Shown one piece after another: positions 32,929-43,738 of a stretch of DNA of 64,000 nucleotides. The notes under the pieces are model-generated. The model searched no databases, was not told the DNA's origin, and was given only the letters and a program-made list of their open reading frames with translations. The stretch is from Priapulus caudatus. Taxonomy: Eukaryota; Priapulida; Priapulimorpha; Priapulimorphida; Priapulidae. The position numbers were made by a program, and so were the translations under genes. The stretch covers positions 9,131 to 73,130 of the forward strand of contig NW_014578153.1 of NCBI RefSeq assembly GCF_000485595.1. The letters are read 5' to 3'. Numbering within the stretch: the first letter of the stretch is position 1; the number at the start of each line of letters is the position of its first letter.

Positions 32929-35156
32929 CAGCCTGAAAAAATTAATTTGTTTCTTCCGGGCTCTTTTTCGCAAACCCCCCCAAATTTCGGGGCGTACTTT
33001 TCATTTTTCCAGGGCTCTTTTCCCACTTTTCCAGGGCGGAGCTGAGTTTTTTCAGGGCAGGCCATTCTTCACGTCAAAGTGTCATGTAAAGACGCATCAA
33101 AAGATAGCTACTTCACTGCTAAGTTAGCTACCTCTAAATGCGTGCATAAAGAAAAACTCCTCCTGCGGCGCTACACACCACATCAACGGTCACACGCTGG
33201 ACTGACGCTCACATGAGTACCGCTCCACGCACAGGCCGATCCAAAACGCCTAACAACACTAAACCTACACATACCATCAAACAACACACGAACACACAAC
33301 ACACACACACAGAGACACACACAAATCACTCTAAACCGCAGGAGATTCGGATATTCACACTAATAGCCCTGTAGTAAATTTCTAGGCTTATTGCACTGCC
33401 CTCGGACAGTTTGATTCATGATAACTCCCTAGCCCTAACACTTAAAATACATAGTTTGTATCTAACATATTAGATCAAGTTGCTCAAAGCTCAAGTCGGG
33501 AAGCCGCAACAACAAATTGCACCGTTTTAGAGATTATATACATGGCAGTAAGGCTATTTGAAACGTTGTGCCCGTCTGACTGACATGTGCTGTTACCTAT
33601 GTTCCGAAAACAATGGTTGTTCCTGCAAGGGAAGAATAGATAGAAATACACGATCCAGTTCTAGCTTCATAGTACACCCAAGTTACACCTATTCACGGAC
33701 TAATCGCAAAATAGTTGGAATGTCCTTAGAAGTCCATAGTAGGTAATTCGAGCGAGGACGATCGTCCACTTGATTGTATGAGACTGGCCGAAGTCTCTTC
33801 GGCTGGAGGTCCAAGGCCCGCGATATAGGCGTGAACGCCTGTATATGTGTCAGGGCCGCGTGTGTCATTTTTTCAGTCTATCCGTAAAAAGAGCGACCGC
33901 GCCCCGGAGGCACGAACTGTGACATCATAGCTTTGTGCTATCTGATTGTCCTAGCGCGCCTCCCGCGCATCCTTACCGCTCTAGAAGAACATGCCGTGAG
34001 CTTGTACGTAATGCGGCGTGCATGATTGCAAGTTTTATGGGGGTACACGGCCTCTCACGCTTGATATAAATAACTAATCGATATAATAGAGGATCGGGCT
34101 AGCAAGATAATGTCAAATTCAGCGTAGTGGTAATAACTAATAAAATATCAACTATCAATTAAAAAATATCTCAAAATCTTAATCATAATATACATAAATA
34201 TAGATGAAAAAAGTGTATTATATGGGTTACGAATAAGTGGCTAATAATTGGCTGGAAATATTATTGTATTAAAATATGGACGCGTTTAGCCCGAGCAGGC
34301 AGACACTCTTTCGGGGATATTGACAAAAAAGTAACAAGTCGGTGCAAGTGACACACGGGGAATGGCGTGATGTTGGTGACCCACACTGCGTAGGGGAACA
34401 CAAAATATCCGGTATAGGAGGTGAATTTTTGCAATGGTCACGGATGTCTCCCCGATGCGAGCGAACATTACCGTCTCGGATATCCTACGCGGCGTGTTCA
34501 CTATAGCAATACCTTAACTGGCATGTCCTGCGTACCCGATGCTTAACATCCGAAGATCCCCTGCCGAAATCCGGCAGACCCACACCCGCACACCACGCAC
34601 GCGACTGGCCGCTAAACATCGTGCCCAAGGACCGCCCGTGGCTGCCGGATCCGCGCCCACCCTCCCCACCGCCCGACAAGGCGCTGAACATGCACCGCGC
34701 GCAGGCACACACGACAGCACCAGCCCGCAGGCATACACCGGTCACAACAGGCACGCACGCACCACGCCACGCATCGCGCCAGGCACACAAGCAAGCACGC
34801 CCGCAGGCCACACGGCCACGCACGCACGCGCGGAGGCACACACGTATATATACGCGCGGGAGGCGGCGCAGCGCTTGATTTGAGTATTGCAATACAGTAC
34901 GCAGTACACACATGCATGCTTTAATGATAAACACTTGACAGCCACACCGTACAGGAATTCTACCACACCGTGGAACCGGCTTGCCGCTAGCGGCAGAGGC
35001 CGAGCGAGATCGCGCAGAGGGCGGGACCGACCTGGACAATCGATTTCCAGGGCGACTTTTGCTTTTGGGGTCGCCCCCGATATCATGTTTTCGGCGGGCT
35101 CTTTTTGCATTTCGGGGCGAAATCGCCCGCCGCCCCCCGTGTATTTTTTTCCCCTG
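32929..35156. mobile_element. 2.2-kb hAT-like non-autonomous element in arm A only
   Basis: The ends are CAGCCTGAAAAAATTAAT and (complement) CAGGGGAAAAAAATACAC. GTAGAGAG lies on both sides (32921-32928 and 35157-35164), an 8-bp duplication. The empty site is seen in arm B near 41600. Subterminal GGGCTCTTTTTCGC and GGGGCG words occur at both ends. The interior has a GC-rich segment (34500-35110) and no convincing coding region; the ORFs there are Arg/Ala/Cys-rich and low-complexity. Confidence 0.8.
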
Positions 35157-35164
35157 GTAGAGAG

Positions 35165-36120
35165 TACTTTTGGTAGTAAATAGATTTCATATTTATTTGC
35201 GTCGTGGCTATTCTTACGACCAGTCGTAACAATTATTTATGGACTATTCTTACGACGTGCCAACACATGATACTACGCATATCAACTTCCGCATCAGACT
35301 TTCCGTTTATCAAGGAATGATGGCAAAAAACTAACCCTAGCCTCAATCCCAATGCTAAAATCCAACCCTAACCCTAACACTAACACTAACACTAAAATAT
35401 AAACCGACTAAATCATTTATATATATACGGGTATTGTATCGCAAACACTATCTATGGTGTATGTTGCATGCCGTAAGATAGTCCATAAATAATTACCTAT
35501 TTACCTACAATATTTATTAGCATTATATTTTTATTGAAACCGCCAAGTGCCTGTGACTGCTACTGCGTGAAGTCGAACTTGGAGTCATAGTGACTCATGC
35601 TCTACAATTACATGCGGCTTTTAAACGGAGGAATTGCTCCGACCTGTGATTTGAAGATAAAAAATAGAATTCGTGACGTTTCTCAAGTCTGTCAAGACAG
35701 GGGCGTAGCTAGGGTGAAATGGATGTGTACGCACAGAGGCGGGGGTCTGGGGGTCCTTCCCAGAAAATGGTTGAAAATGTAGGTCGCAGGAGATGGTATT
35801 TGAGGCGCTTATGAGTAAATGTACAGCCTTCATTCTGACTACAAACAATTATCTTTTAGTAGAACTATTCTCTTCATGAGCAACAATATGTGATCACTAA
35901 AGATCACTATAACTAATCAGTAATTTTCGTTTTATTATCAAGACATGTAACTAACGCACATTCTTAAACTCTCTTCTTTCTCTCTCTCCCTCTGTGTGCA
36001 TGCGTACGTGCGAGCGAGCATATGCACTGTTGGGCGCGTGTGTGTGCTCAAACGCACACATCACTCATTGCACATCACATCACATCACGGCATTGTTTAA
36101 GTCACGTTCATTATTCAATG
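35165..36120. repeat. Arm A, flank of BEL2 (inverted)
   Basis: Reverse complement of 40655-41600. It contains a telomere-cored inverted-repeat element (35229-35507), the GACCTGTGATTTGAAGAT region shared with 22990-23060, and a CAGGGGCGTAGCTAGG terminus at 35699. Confidence 0.75.
35229..35507. mobile_element. Telomere-cored MITE, family T1 (arm A copy)
   Basis: Inverted ends AATTATTTATGGACTATTCT and its complement near 35480-35505. The centre (35336-35397) is CCCTAA-like with variants CACTAA. The arm B copy is at 41268-41540. Confidence 0.7.
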
Positions 36121-37223
36121 TGTAGGGGTGACCACCTGTGACGGTGCCTACTTTTAATAATTTGAAACACATTGAATAATGAAGACGTGTGTACTCGTGA
36201 AACAGTCGTATATATTATTCAATCGTGGAAGATTCACATTGCCATGGAACACGCTGCCATTTGCATTGTTTACAAAAAACATAAGCGCCCTAGCGGGGCG
36301 ATACCGAAAAGAAAATGCGTACTCGGTGGAATGCCGCAACATTCCGCGGGGACATCATTCGACAGGGATGTCGAAAGCGCAGACCATAGTATCTCAATCC
36401 ACGTGACAACTTAGTAACTTTCACAAAACGCTGATAACATTCTCACAACTTAGATTAGAACGCGGAGTAACGAGTATGCGCGCGATTGTCGAACAATGAG
36501 TGAGCGTGATTGTCCTGATTGTCGAAAGACAAAGTTCAAACAGTCCTCTAACCAAATTACTCGAGCTATATGATAATCTTTTACGAATAATGAATCACCA
36601 GTAATCCTTTTCGAACAACGAATGTTTAGTCCTTGTGTACGCGATGATCACAAGTCCGCTGGACCAGTCCGCGTCGCTACGCAGCAGGGGGCCAGCAGGG
36701 GGCAGTTGCCCCCCTAGAGATTTTCAGAGTATGCCTTTTAATGGACAAATAGGGGGCAATAGAGGGCGTGGGAGTACCTTTGCCCCCCTACAGAAAATTT
36801 CCTGCGTATTTTGCCCCCCTACAGAAAATTTCCTGCGTACGGCCTTGCCTGCTGGACAAGCGCAAACGAAACGACAGTCCTTACCAAGTAAGTGTCCTTG
36901 TTCCAAAACGTAAATGAACAACAGTCCATAAGAAAACACTAAAAGTCCATAACATGAACCAACACAACATACACAGTCCGAGGTGAATGATACTAATAAT
37001 ACACACACAAAACAGTCCAATAGTCTATTGGCACTCTTGCCATTCAATCCTAAACGTCGAGTCTCTCGGACTTCTTCATCAAGAGATGAGTTTTCGTTAT
37101 CGGTCGTTTGAAGACGGTTCCATCCGCGTATTTCACGTCAACAACTCGGACAAAAATCGTTGTCACCGAAGTAGACTTGGACGATCTCAGGCCATTTTCC
37201 AATGTCCACGTTTTACTTTGTCG
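36121..37223 (-). pseudogene. Inverted second copy of BEL2 3' end
   Basis: On the minus strand: the DUF5641 tail of BEL2 pol (37223-37050, ending KSERLDV and stop), 3' UTR, a 185-bp MITE (36665-36849), LTR (about 36346-36142) and the flank GGTGG. It shares BEL2's target duplication, so it is a duplicate or allele of 39488-40638, not a separate insertion. Confidence 0.8.
36665..36849. mobile_element. hAT-like MITE copy in arm A
   Basis: Inverted counterpart of 39863-40110, with two instead of three copies of the internal 31-bp unit. The flanks are CGCTGGAC and TGCTGGAC. Confidence 0.7.
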
Positions 37224-37680
37224 CGCTGAAATAAAAAAGTTTTTCAATTGCTCCGTCAGACCATGTCCTCAGAAAATGTCTAAAATCTGCCCTGTGCCCA
37301 TTGACCTTTGACCTGTGACCTCCAATTTCGGCACAGTGATGGCTTTTCCTACCATGATGCTATACACCGACTATCACAAGCCTAGGTCGAGCCGTTTAGA
37401 TTTGTGCCGCAATTCTGCATTTTCCTCCCTATACCTTAAGTTAAGGGGGGGTAATCCGAAAACGAGTTGGGATGTCGAAGCTGGGGGTCGAAGGTCAAAG
37501 GTCAAGATGTGTAAAATAAGGGGGAACATTCACTCCCGATATTCGGGACGTAACAGTTGGGCACAAATCTTAACCGCTCGACGTACGGTCAGCGTCCGTC
37601 CGTCTCGTCCGTGCGTCCGTCCGTTTATGCGATTCTACAAGCTGCATCTGACTATGTCAGATGAGCTAAAAAACAACGTA
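37224..37680 (-). repeat. Left half of repeat Y, inverted (inversion junction)
   Basis: Reverse complement of 31640-32085: CCATGTCCTCAGAAAATGTC, CAAAACGAGTT-like, CGTCCGTCC runs and the GATTCTACAAGCTGCATCTG end. Confidence 0.75.
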
Positions 37681-38256
37681 AAGATTTAAATCCATTATTG
37701 ACACTCCAACCACATTTATGCATACCTACATACATGACTAATTATGTTTTCAATTTAAACAAATGCCAACAATAGTCTTTCATGTTGACATGTATTATGC
37801 AACAATATTCCTGCCTACATGTACGTATTCTCATTGACAGACTTGGCAAAACATGCAGCCACGTAGCAGCCCTGCTATTCAAAGTCGACGTCATCAACTA
37901 GTCGGGCATGTGAATGGAATAAATCATTTCGCAAAGAAGTAAGTATACTGAAAATAAATATCATTTGTTTCTCAATTGGCCGACCTACTTCGTAAATGTT
38001 ACTAAAACATATTCCCATTACACTATTAAAATGATTTATATGTATTTTGACAGTACGTCTAATCGCTTACTACATCGTTGCTTAAAAATACATTATCTAT
38101 TATCTACAAATCTATTATTATTCACTCCTGATTATATCAGGAGGCTATCAATACTACTATTACTATTACTATTACTATCAATAATTTACTACTATATACT
38201 ACTATTGATAGACTCCTGATTATATTGTAGTAGTTTATTTTAATAGGTGCATTTTA
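37681..38256. other. AT-rich interval without recognised gene
   Basis: Contains a small hairpin with CTCCTGATTATA words and ACT trinucleotide runs at 38123-38225. No coding region. Confidence 0.5.
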
Positions 38257-38613
38257 ATGTTACAGTTACAGCCAGTTACCATCGCAGATTCACAGGACAT
38301 TTTAAAAGGTGCCAGAAGGAAGAATGTAACTTCAGTGTCTGGAACAGAAAAAGCTCAGCTTTCGAGTGATGCTGTTCTCCTTTCCTTGAAGCAGGCATGT
38401 TTGAACGCCATGTTCTTTGACACGATCCACCCTGTCGGCAATGATGGCGAGGAAACTGACAGTGCTGACAAGGAGCAGTTCGAGACCTATAGATCCCCTT
38501 ATCTCACGTCCTTTTATATTGACTTTATTGTATGGATAAAATGCGAGTTGCACGTGGAGAGGATTACGTACGATGAAAAGTTCTGTCGGCGAGCAGTACG
38601 TATACTGCTATAG
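38257..38613 (+). CDS. Unrecognised ORF, possible exon
   Basis: A 118-codon open frame with ordinary protein composition: SQDILKGARRKNVTSVSG, a helix-like LSSDAVLLSLKQACLNAMFF, an acidic GNDGEETDSADKEQFE stretch and a hydrophobic SFYIDFIVWIKCELHVE. Possible acceptor sites (TTACAG near 38262, ATCGCAG at 38287) and a donor GTACGT near 38595 are present, so it could be one internal exon. It lies in a repeat-poor spacer between the two arms. I do not recognise the family. Confidence 0.35.
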   Translation: MLQLQPVTIADSQDILKGARRKNVTSVSGTEKAQLSSDAVLLSLKQACLNAMFFDTIHPVGNDGEETDSADKEQFETYRSPYLTSFYIDFIVWIKCELHVERITYDEKFCRRAVRILL

Positions 38614-39427
38614 TACTGTGTAGGGATTTGTTCATGCGACACATACTTCCAGAGTTAATTACTTATACTATTAATTACTAGCATACTTATATTATTGGCT
38701 TTATATAGGTAATTTCTGTGTATTGATCTACTTGGGTGATTATGTGTATCTAACAAAGATATTACTAATGTATACGTACTGTGTATAACACATTTTTAAA
38801 TTTGAAAATTATAAATGATCATAGGTTTTTCTAATTGAATGCACCTACGTCAGTTAATAGATGTTGCTTATTTCAGCTAACAAAACTGTCCATACATTCA
38901 TGTTTGCTGATTTTGTGAGCTTGTGATTAAATCCGAACCGTGAATTGACCATTTACTGCTACAGGTTTCTAAGCTAGTTGTCATAACTATAGCAAATGCA
39001 GATATAACTAGAGGCACTACGGAGTGCATACCTCTGCCAAGGACATACGCCATACGACTCACGAACACACGAATAAGCTAGGCAGAGTGCACTGACGGAG
39101 TGCATATGTGTTACGAGCTGGCTCGCTGCGTTGGCTCGCTGGCTAACGCGCTAATATCGATCGCGCGAACACACGAACACTAGACTGGTACCTGGTCCCA
39201 CCTCTCGGCTTAGTTACTCGATGGGGGAATCGAGGTGGGAGCGAGTACCAGTCTAAGGCAAACACACGAGAGCGAAAACATAACCTCCTCCAACTCCGTT
39301 GGGCGGAGGTAATGAATGTATTAGGTAATGAATAGGTAGGAATGAATTGTATTAGGTAAAATAAATTTTTGATTGACAACTTTTAGTAATTATTGTTAGT
39401 GATGGGAATCGGCTGGAATTTCATAAT
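38614..39427. other. No gene recognised
   Basis: AT-rich sequence with an imperfect palindrome at 39181-39256 (TAGACTGGTAC ... GTACCAGTCTA). It ends at the junction with BEL2 sequence at 39428. Confidence 0.5.
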
Positions 39428-39658
39428 AAAAAATGGAGTAAAGCTGAAGACAACCTGACCGAAGGAGACATCGTTCTAGTCGTCGACGACAAAGTAAAAC
39501 GTGGACATTGGAAAATGGCCGAGATCGTCCAAGTCTACTTCGGTGACAACGATTTTGTCCGAGTTGTTGACGTGAAATACGCGGATGGAACCGTCTTCAA
39601 ACGACCAGTAACAAAACTCATCCTCTTGATGAAGAAGTCCGAGAGACTCGACGTTTAG
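39428..39658 (+). pseudogene. BEL2 pol C-terminal domain (DUF5641) end
   Basis: Encodes the C-terminal chromatin-targeting-like domain of BEL/Pao pol: EGDIVLVVDDKVKRGHWKMA, EIVQVYFGDNDFVRVVDVKY and LILLMKKSERLDV. The frame is open and would continue 28796-30134 (after its frameshift) if the intervening sequence were absent. Confidence 0.85.
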
Positions 39659-39862
39659 GATTCGAATGGCAAGAGTGCCAATAGACTATTGGACTGTTTT
39701 GTGTGTGTATTATTAAGTATCATTCACCTCTGGACTGTGTATGTTGTGTTGGTTCATGTTATGGACTTTTAGTGTTTCTTATGGACTGTTGTTCATTTAC
39801 GTTTTGGAACAAGGACACTTACTTGAGTTAAGGACTGTCGTTTCGTTTGCGCTTGTCCAGCG

Positions 39863-40110
39863 CAAGGCCGTACGCAGGAAATTTTCTGTAGGGGGGCAAA
39901 TACGCAGGAAATTTTCTGTAGGGGGGCAAATACGCAGGAAATTTTCTGTAGGGGGGGCAAAGGTACTCCCCACGCCCTCTATTGCCCTATTTGTCCCATT
40001 AAAAGGCATACTCTGAAAATCTCTAGGGGGGCAACTGCCCCTGCTGCCCCCTGCTGCGTACGGCCATGGGGGCAACTGCCCCTGCTGCCCCCCTGCTGCG
40101 TACGGACCTG
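39863..40110. mobile_element. 248-bp hAT-like MITE in BEL2 3' UTR
   Basis: The ends are CAAGGCCGTACGCAG and CTGCGTACGGACCTG, with GTCCAGCG on both sides (39855-39862 and 40111-40118). It holds three tandem copies of a 31-bp unit that starts TACGCAGGAAATTTTCTG. Inserted before the duplication of the arms, since arm A has it too. Confidence 0.8.
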
Positions 40111-40430
40111 GTCCAGCGGGACTTGTGATCATCGCGTACACAAGGACTAAACATTCGTTGTTCGAAAAGGATTACTGGTGATTCATTATTCGTAAAAGAT
40201 TATCATATAGCTCGAGTAATTTGGTTCAGAGGACTGTTTGAACTTTGTCTTTCGACAATCAGGACAATCACGCTCACTCATTGTTCGACAATCGCGCATA
40301 CTCGTTACTCCCGTTCTAATCTAAGTTGTGAGAATGTTATCGCGTTTTGTGAAAGTTACTAAGTTGTCACGTGGATTGAGATACTATGGTCTGCGCTTTC
40401 GACATCCCTGTCGAATGATGTCCCCCGGAA

Positions 40431-40633
40431 TGTTGCGGCATTCCACCGGAGTACGCATTTTCTTTTCGGTATCGCCCGCTAGGGGCGCTTATGTTTTTGT
40501 AAACAATGCAAATGGCAGCGTGTTCATGGCAATGTGAATCTTCCACGATTGAATAATATATACGACTGTTTCACGAGTACACACGTCTTCATTATTCAAT
40601 GTGTTCAAATTATTAAAAGTAAGCACCGTCACA
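40431..40633 (+). repeat. BEL2 3' LTR
   Basis: 203 bp, TGTTGCGG...CGTCACA, followed by GGTGG. The inverted second copy is at about 36346-36142. Confidence 0.88.
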
Positions 40634-41267
40634 GGTGGTCACCCCTACACATTGAATAATGAACGTGACTTAAACAATGCCGTGATGTGATGTGATGTGC
40701 AATGAGTGATGTGTGCGTTTGAGCACACACACGCGCCCACACGTGCATATGCTCGCTCGCACGTACGCATGCACACAGAGGGAGAGAGAGAAAGAGAGAG
40801 TTTAAGAATGTGCGTTAGTTTAACATGTCTTGATAATAAAACGAAAATTACATGATTAGTTATAGTGATCTTTAGTGATCACATATTGTTGCTCATGAAG
40901 AGAATAGTTCTACTAAAAAGATAATTGTTGTAGTCAGAATGAAGGCTGTACATTTACTCAAAAGCGCCTCAAATACCATCTCCTGCGACCTACATTTTCA
41001 ACATTTTCTGGGGAAGGACCCCCAGACCCCCCGCCTCTGTGCGTACACATCCATTTCACCCTAGCTACGCCCCTGTCTTGACAGACTTGAGAAACGTCAC
41101 GAATTCTATTTTTATCTTCCAATCACAGGTCGGAGCAATTCCTCCGTTTAACCGCATGTAATTGTAGAGCATGAGTCACTATGACTCCAAGTTCGACTCA
41201 CGCAGTAGCAGTCACAGGCACTTGGAGCGTTTCAATAAAATATAATGCTAAATAAATATGTAGGTAA

Positions 41268-41540
41268 ATAGGTAATTATTTATGGACTATTCTTACGGCA
41301 TGCAACATACACCATAGATAGTGTTTGCGATACCATACCCCGTATATATATAATGATTTAGTCGGTTTATATTTAGTGTTAGTGTTAGTGTTAGGGTTAG
41401 GGTTGGGATTAGCATTGGGATTAGGGCTAGGGTTAGGTTTTTTGCATCATTCCTTGATAAACGGAAAGTCTGATGCGGAAGTTGATATGCGTAGTATCAT
41501 GTGTTGCACGTCGTAAGAATAGTCCATAAATAATTGTTAC
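41268..41540. mobile_element. Telomere-cored MITE, family T1 (arm B copy)
   Basis: Inverted ends AATTATTTATGGACTATTCT; the core at 41377-41440 has GTTAGTG units grading into GGGTTAGG. Inverted counterpart of 35229-35507. Confidence 0.7.
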
Positions 41541-41892
41541 GACTGGTCGTAAGAATAGCCACGACCAAATAAATATGAAATCTATTTACTACCAAAGTAC
41601 TCTCTACTCTCTTTCACCTATTATTGCCGACAATTTCCTGTAAATGCCGTCCAAATGCTCATCTGCAACACACGCTGGCTGCCGCACGCTAGCTGCTGCC
41701 CGCTGACACATAAATACAAGTGCCGCGGAGCGACAGCGCTCATCTAACGTCTACTGCGGTGACTCTGTGGTGGAGTGGTGGGATTCTAGTAAACCCTGTT
41801 AGTCCCAAATGTGTCCACATCCCCGCCGAAACAGTGGAAGGCACAGGTATTGTATCAGGAACCTTCTGAAAGGAATGTTTGTTGGAATCGTT

Positions 41893-42336
41893 NNNNNNNN
41901 NNTATTGATACACTCCTGGTATTATAGCAGCTATAATACTAATATTACTAATATACTAATATATTAATATACTATATTTAATATATATTAATATATTGGT
42001 ATAAATATTATATATATATATATATAATAATATATATATATATATATCATATAAATCATATAAATCATATTTTATATATAAATATATAATATTTATATGA
42101 TCCTTGAACCCATATGAGTATATATTATAATAGTAATTAGTATACCGGTATATAATATATATACTACAGTACATGTATATAATACTAATAAGTAATATAC
42201 TATTACTAGCTGCCGCTATAGCTATAGTATAGTATAGTGACAATACTCAATACTCAATTTCAATACTATGGTCTATAGACTATACTATAGTCTCGACAAT
42301 GGTCAATGGGACAATACTCAATAGTCTACTCTATAC
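41893..42336. other. 10-N gap and AT microsatellite
   Basis: Ns at 41893-41902, then TA-rich sequence with ATATAT runs (about 41940-42245). No coding region; the remaining exons of the gene at 42337 are not seen here. Confidence 0.7.
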
Positions 42337-42408
42337 CTCAATAACACGTTCTTTCTTTTTCTCCACTGTCTTTTTGCTTGGACCAGTATCTTTTTTCTTT
42401 GGTGGCAT
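42337..42408 (-). CDS. ZC3H15: Probable ZC3H15-like first coding exon
   Basis: On the minus strand, ATG at 42408 opens a 24-codon exon reading MPPKKK, then DTGPSKKTVEKKKERVIE, and then a GTATAG donor in phase 0. This start (Met-Pro-Pro-Lys-Lys, a Lys-rich stretch, and Ile-Glu before the intron) is the N-terminus I know for ZC3H15/DFRP1, a CCCH zinc-finger protein that binds and stabilises the translation GTPase DRG1. The zinc fingers themselves lie in later exons, which should be at lower coordinates but are not found between the gap at 41893 and this exon. The call rests on a short Lys-rich peptide plus the splice position, so it could be another MPPKKK-starting protein. Confidence 0.5.
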
Positions 42409-42989
42409 TTTGAAGGCTAATAAACTAGCTATGTGACGATCGAGTGTTACTAACGAAATCTTAATTACGAAACACCTAAACCTAACACTTCACTCATATG
42501 ATATGGAAGTTGTACCACGATGGGAAGAAAGTGGTAGCGCGAGCATTAGCGTCTGCTTCACTTGTCACGTATTATATTATTTTAGTAATTATATATTTTT
42601 ATTTTATCAAAAAACAATGATTTAATATAAAGTTCTATGTGGGAGAAAGCCGATATCAACTGTGTTGCTGCGTGACAAATAATTTACTAATTTAACAAAA
42701 TAAATTGGAATAGCAGACTCTCTCACGTGAATGGTCTTTTGTTTATCAATGAGCATCATCTGCTTCACTACTGCCACTGGCAATATCGTGAATGCGTATT
42801 TTATAAGCATATATACCTAGGCTATTATACGTAACGTGCTAGTAGTACGTAACTAGCAAATGAACGTATACATCTAATGGACGCGTGTTGGGTTAAGGTA
42901 ATGGATCTAGGCGTCAAGGGCCGCATATATTGAAATATCAATCAATTCGCAGTGCCAGCATCACTGGCACACTGCACACACGGCCCAAT

Positions 42990-43170
42990 GATAGAGAACA
43001 GGGGTCCCAATAAAACCAATGTGCCTAAACCTAACCCTAACCCTAATTCTAAATTAACCCTAACCCTAATCCTAACCCTAACCATAATCCTGACCTATTA
43101 TATTGATATAATATTATATTTATATTGATGTAAATGACATTGGTTTTATTGGAACCCATGTTCTCTATCC
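42990..43170. mobile_element. Telomere-cored MITE, family T2
   Basis: Inverted ends GATAGAGAACANGGGTCC and CCAATAAAACCAATGT with their complements at 43140-43170. The core (43028-43088) is CCCTAA repeats with variants, followed by an AT palindrome. A second copy is at 59810-59998. No clear target duplication was identified. Confidence 0.85.
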
Positions 43171-43738
43171 TTGAACCGCACACACTGATTAGGAACGTGA
43201 CAATGTAGTGCGCAGCGCAGCTTGAAAAGTAACAGTGTGACTGCGCCAGCAATTACGAGGACGGAGGGGCACCCCCTAGTAAAAGAGAGGGTTCTGATTG
43301 GTTCTATGGTGTTTTCCCCACTACGTCATAACTATGAGAGCATTGAGGACTCGGCCGACCATCTTTAAAAAAAATTCGAAATTCTGCTACGTTTGATGAT
43401 CGTACGAGCTACTTTAAAGTTAGACTTATATTGAGGGACTGTTTAATACAGATTGCAAGTTTTGCATCTCCTAAAAAAGTATCTGCATCATTTCTTTAAC
43501 ATCTTAACTTGTTTTTGGTGAAATTTTATGGAAATCTGATGATGCGAAAGTTGTAATTTTTTTCCCGGAATGTTGACTCTGTGGAATTTTTGCCTAAATC
43601 CCCGCCGCCTACCGTGTCGCTGCGACGCTGCGCACATACAGTAACATAGATACAATAATGTAACCCAAACCCAAGAGGATACCTAGGGTTACAAAGTCTC
43701 CCTATCCTTTTCTGCGGAGGAATGCCCGAGTGAATCAA
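43171..43738. other. No gene recognised
   Basis: Mixed sequence with short ORFs only. TTACGAGGACGGAGGGGC (43250) and the Gly-Arg ORF at 43526-43738 minus are not convincing. Confidence 0.4.

Larger units (their letters stand above)
30135..37223. other. 7,089-bp segment inverted relative to its flanks
   Basis: At 30134/30135 BEL2 changes into the right half of repeat Y. At 37223/37224 inverted BEL2 3' sequence changes into the inverted left half of Y. Turning the segment round joins BEL2 to BEL2 and Y to Y with at most 1 bp difference. The intact BEL2 junction is seen at 39480-39495 and an intact Y at 31640-32230, which provide the references. Confidence 0.8.
24742..40633 (+). mobile_element. 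BEL/Pao retrotransposon BEL2, interrupted
   Basis: 5' LTR 24742-24942, body 24943-30134, then 9.35 kb of foreign and rearranged sequence, then body 39488-40430 and 3' LTR 40431-40633. The same 5-mer GGTGG precedes the 5' LTR (24737-24741) and follows the 3' LTR (40634-40638), so these are the two ends of one insertion. A second, inverted copy of the 3' portion lies at 37223-36120. Confidence 0.85.
39428..41892 (+). repeat. Arm B: uninverted second copy of BEL2 3' end and flank
   Basis: Starts with a duplicate of about 60 bp of BEL2 (30075-30134 equals 39428-39487), continues with the missing BEL2 3' coding end (stop at 39656-39658), LTR, GGTGG and flank, and stops exactly at the N gap. From 39488 on it is the reverse complement of arm A (37223 back to 32635) without the 2.2-kb hAT-like element. 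Confidence 0.8.

Noticed and set aside
34485-35183. Several overlapping 70-184-codon ORFs in GC-rich DNA
   Set aside because: They lie inside a non-autonomous hAT-like element, overlap on both strands and have Arg/Ala/Cys-rich low-complexity composition.
37315-37689. 124-codon ORF as a host gene
   Set aside because: It overlies the left half of repeat Y, including CGTCCGTCC simple repeats, and other Y copies do not keep the frame.
41956-42243. 95-codon Tyr/Ile ORF
   Set aside because: Translation of a TA microsatellite.
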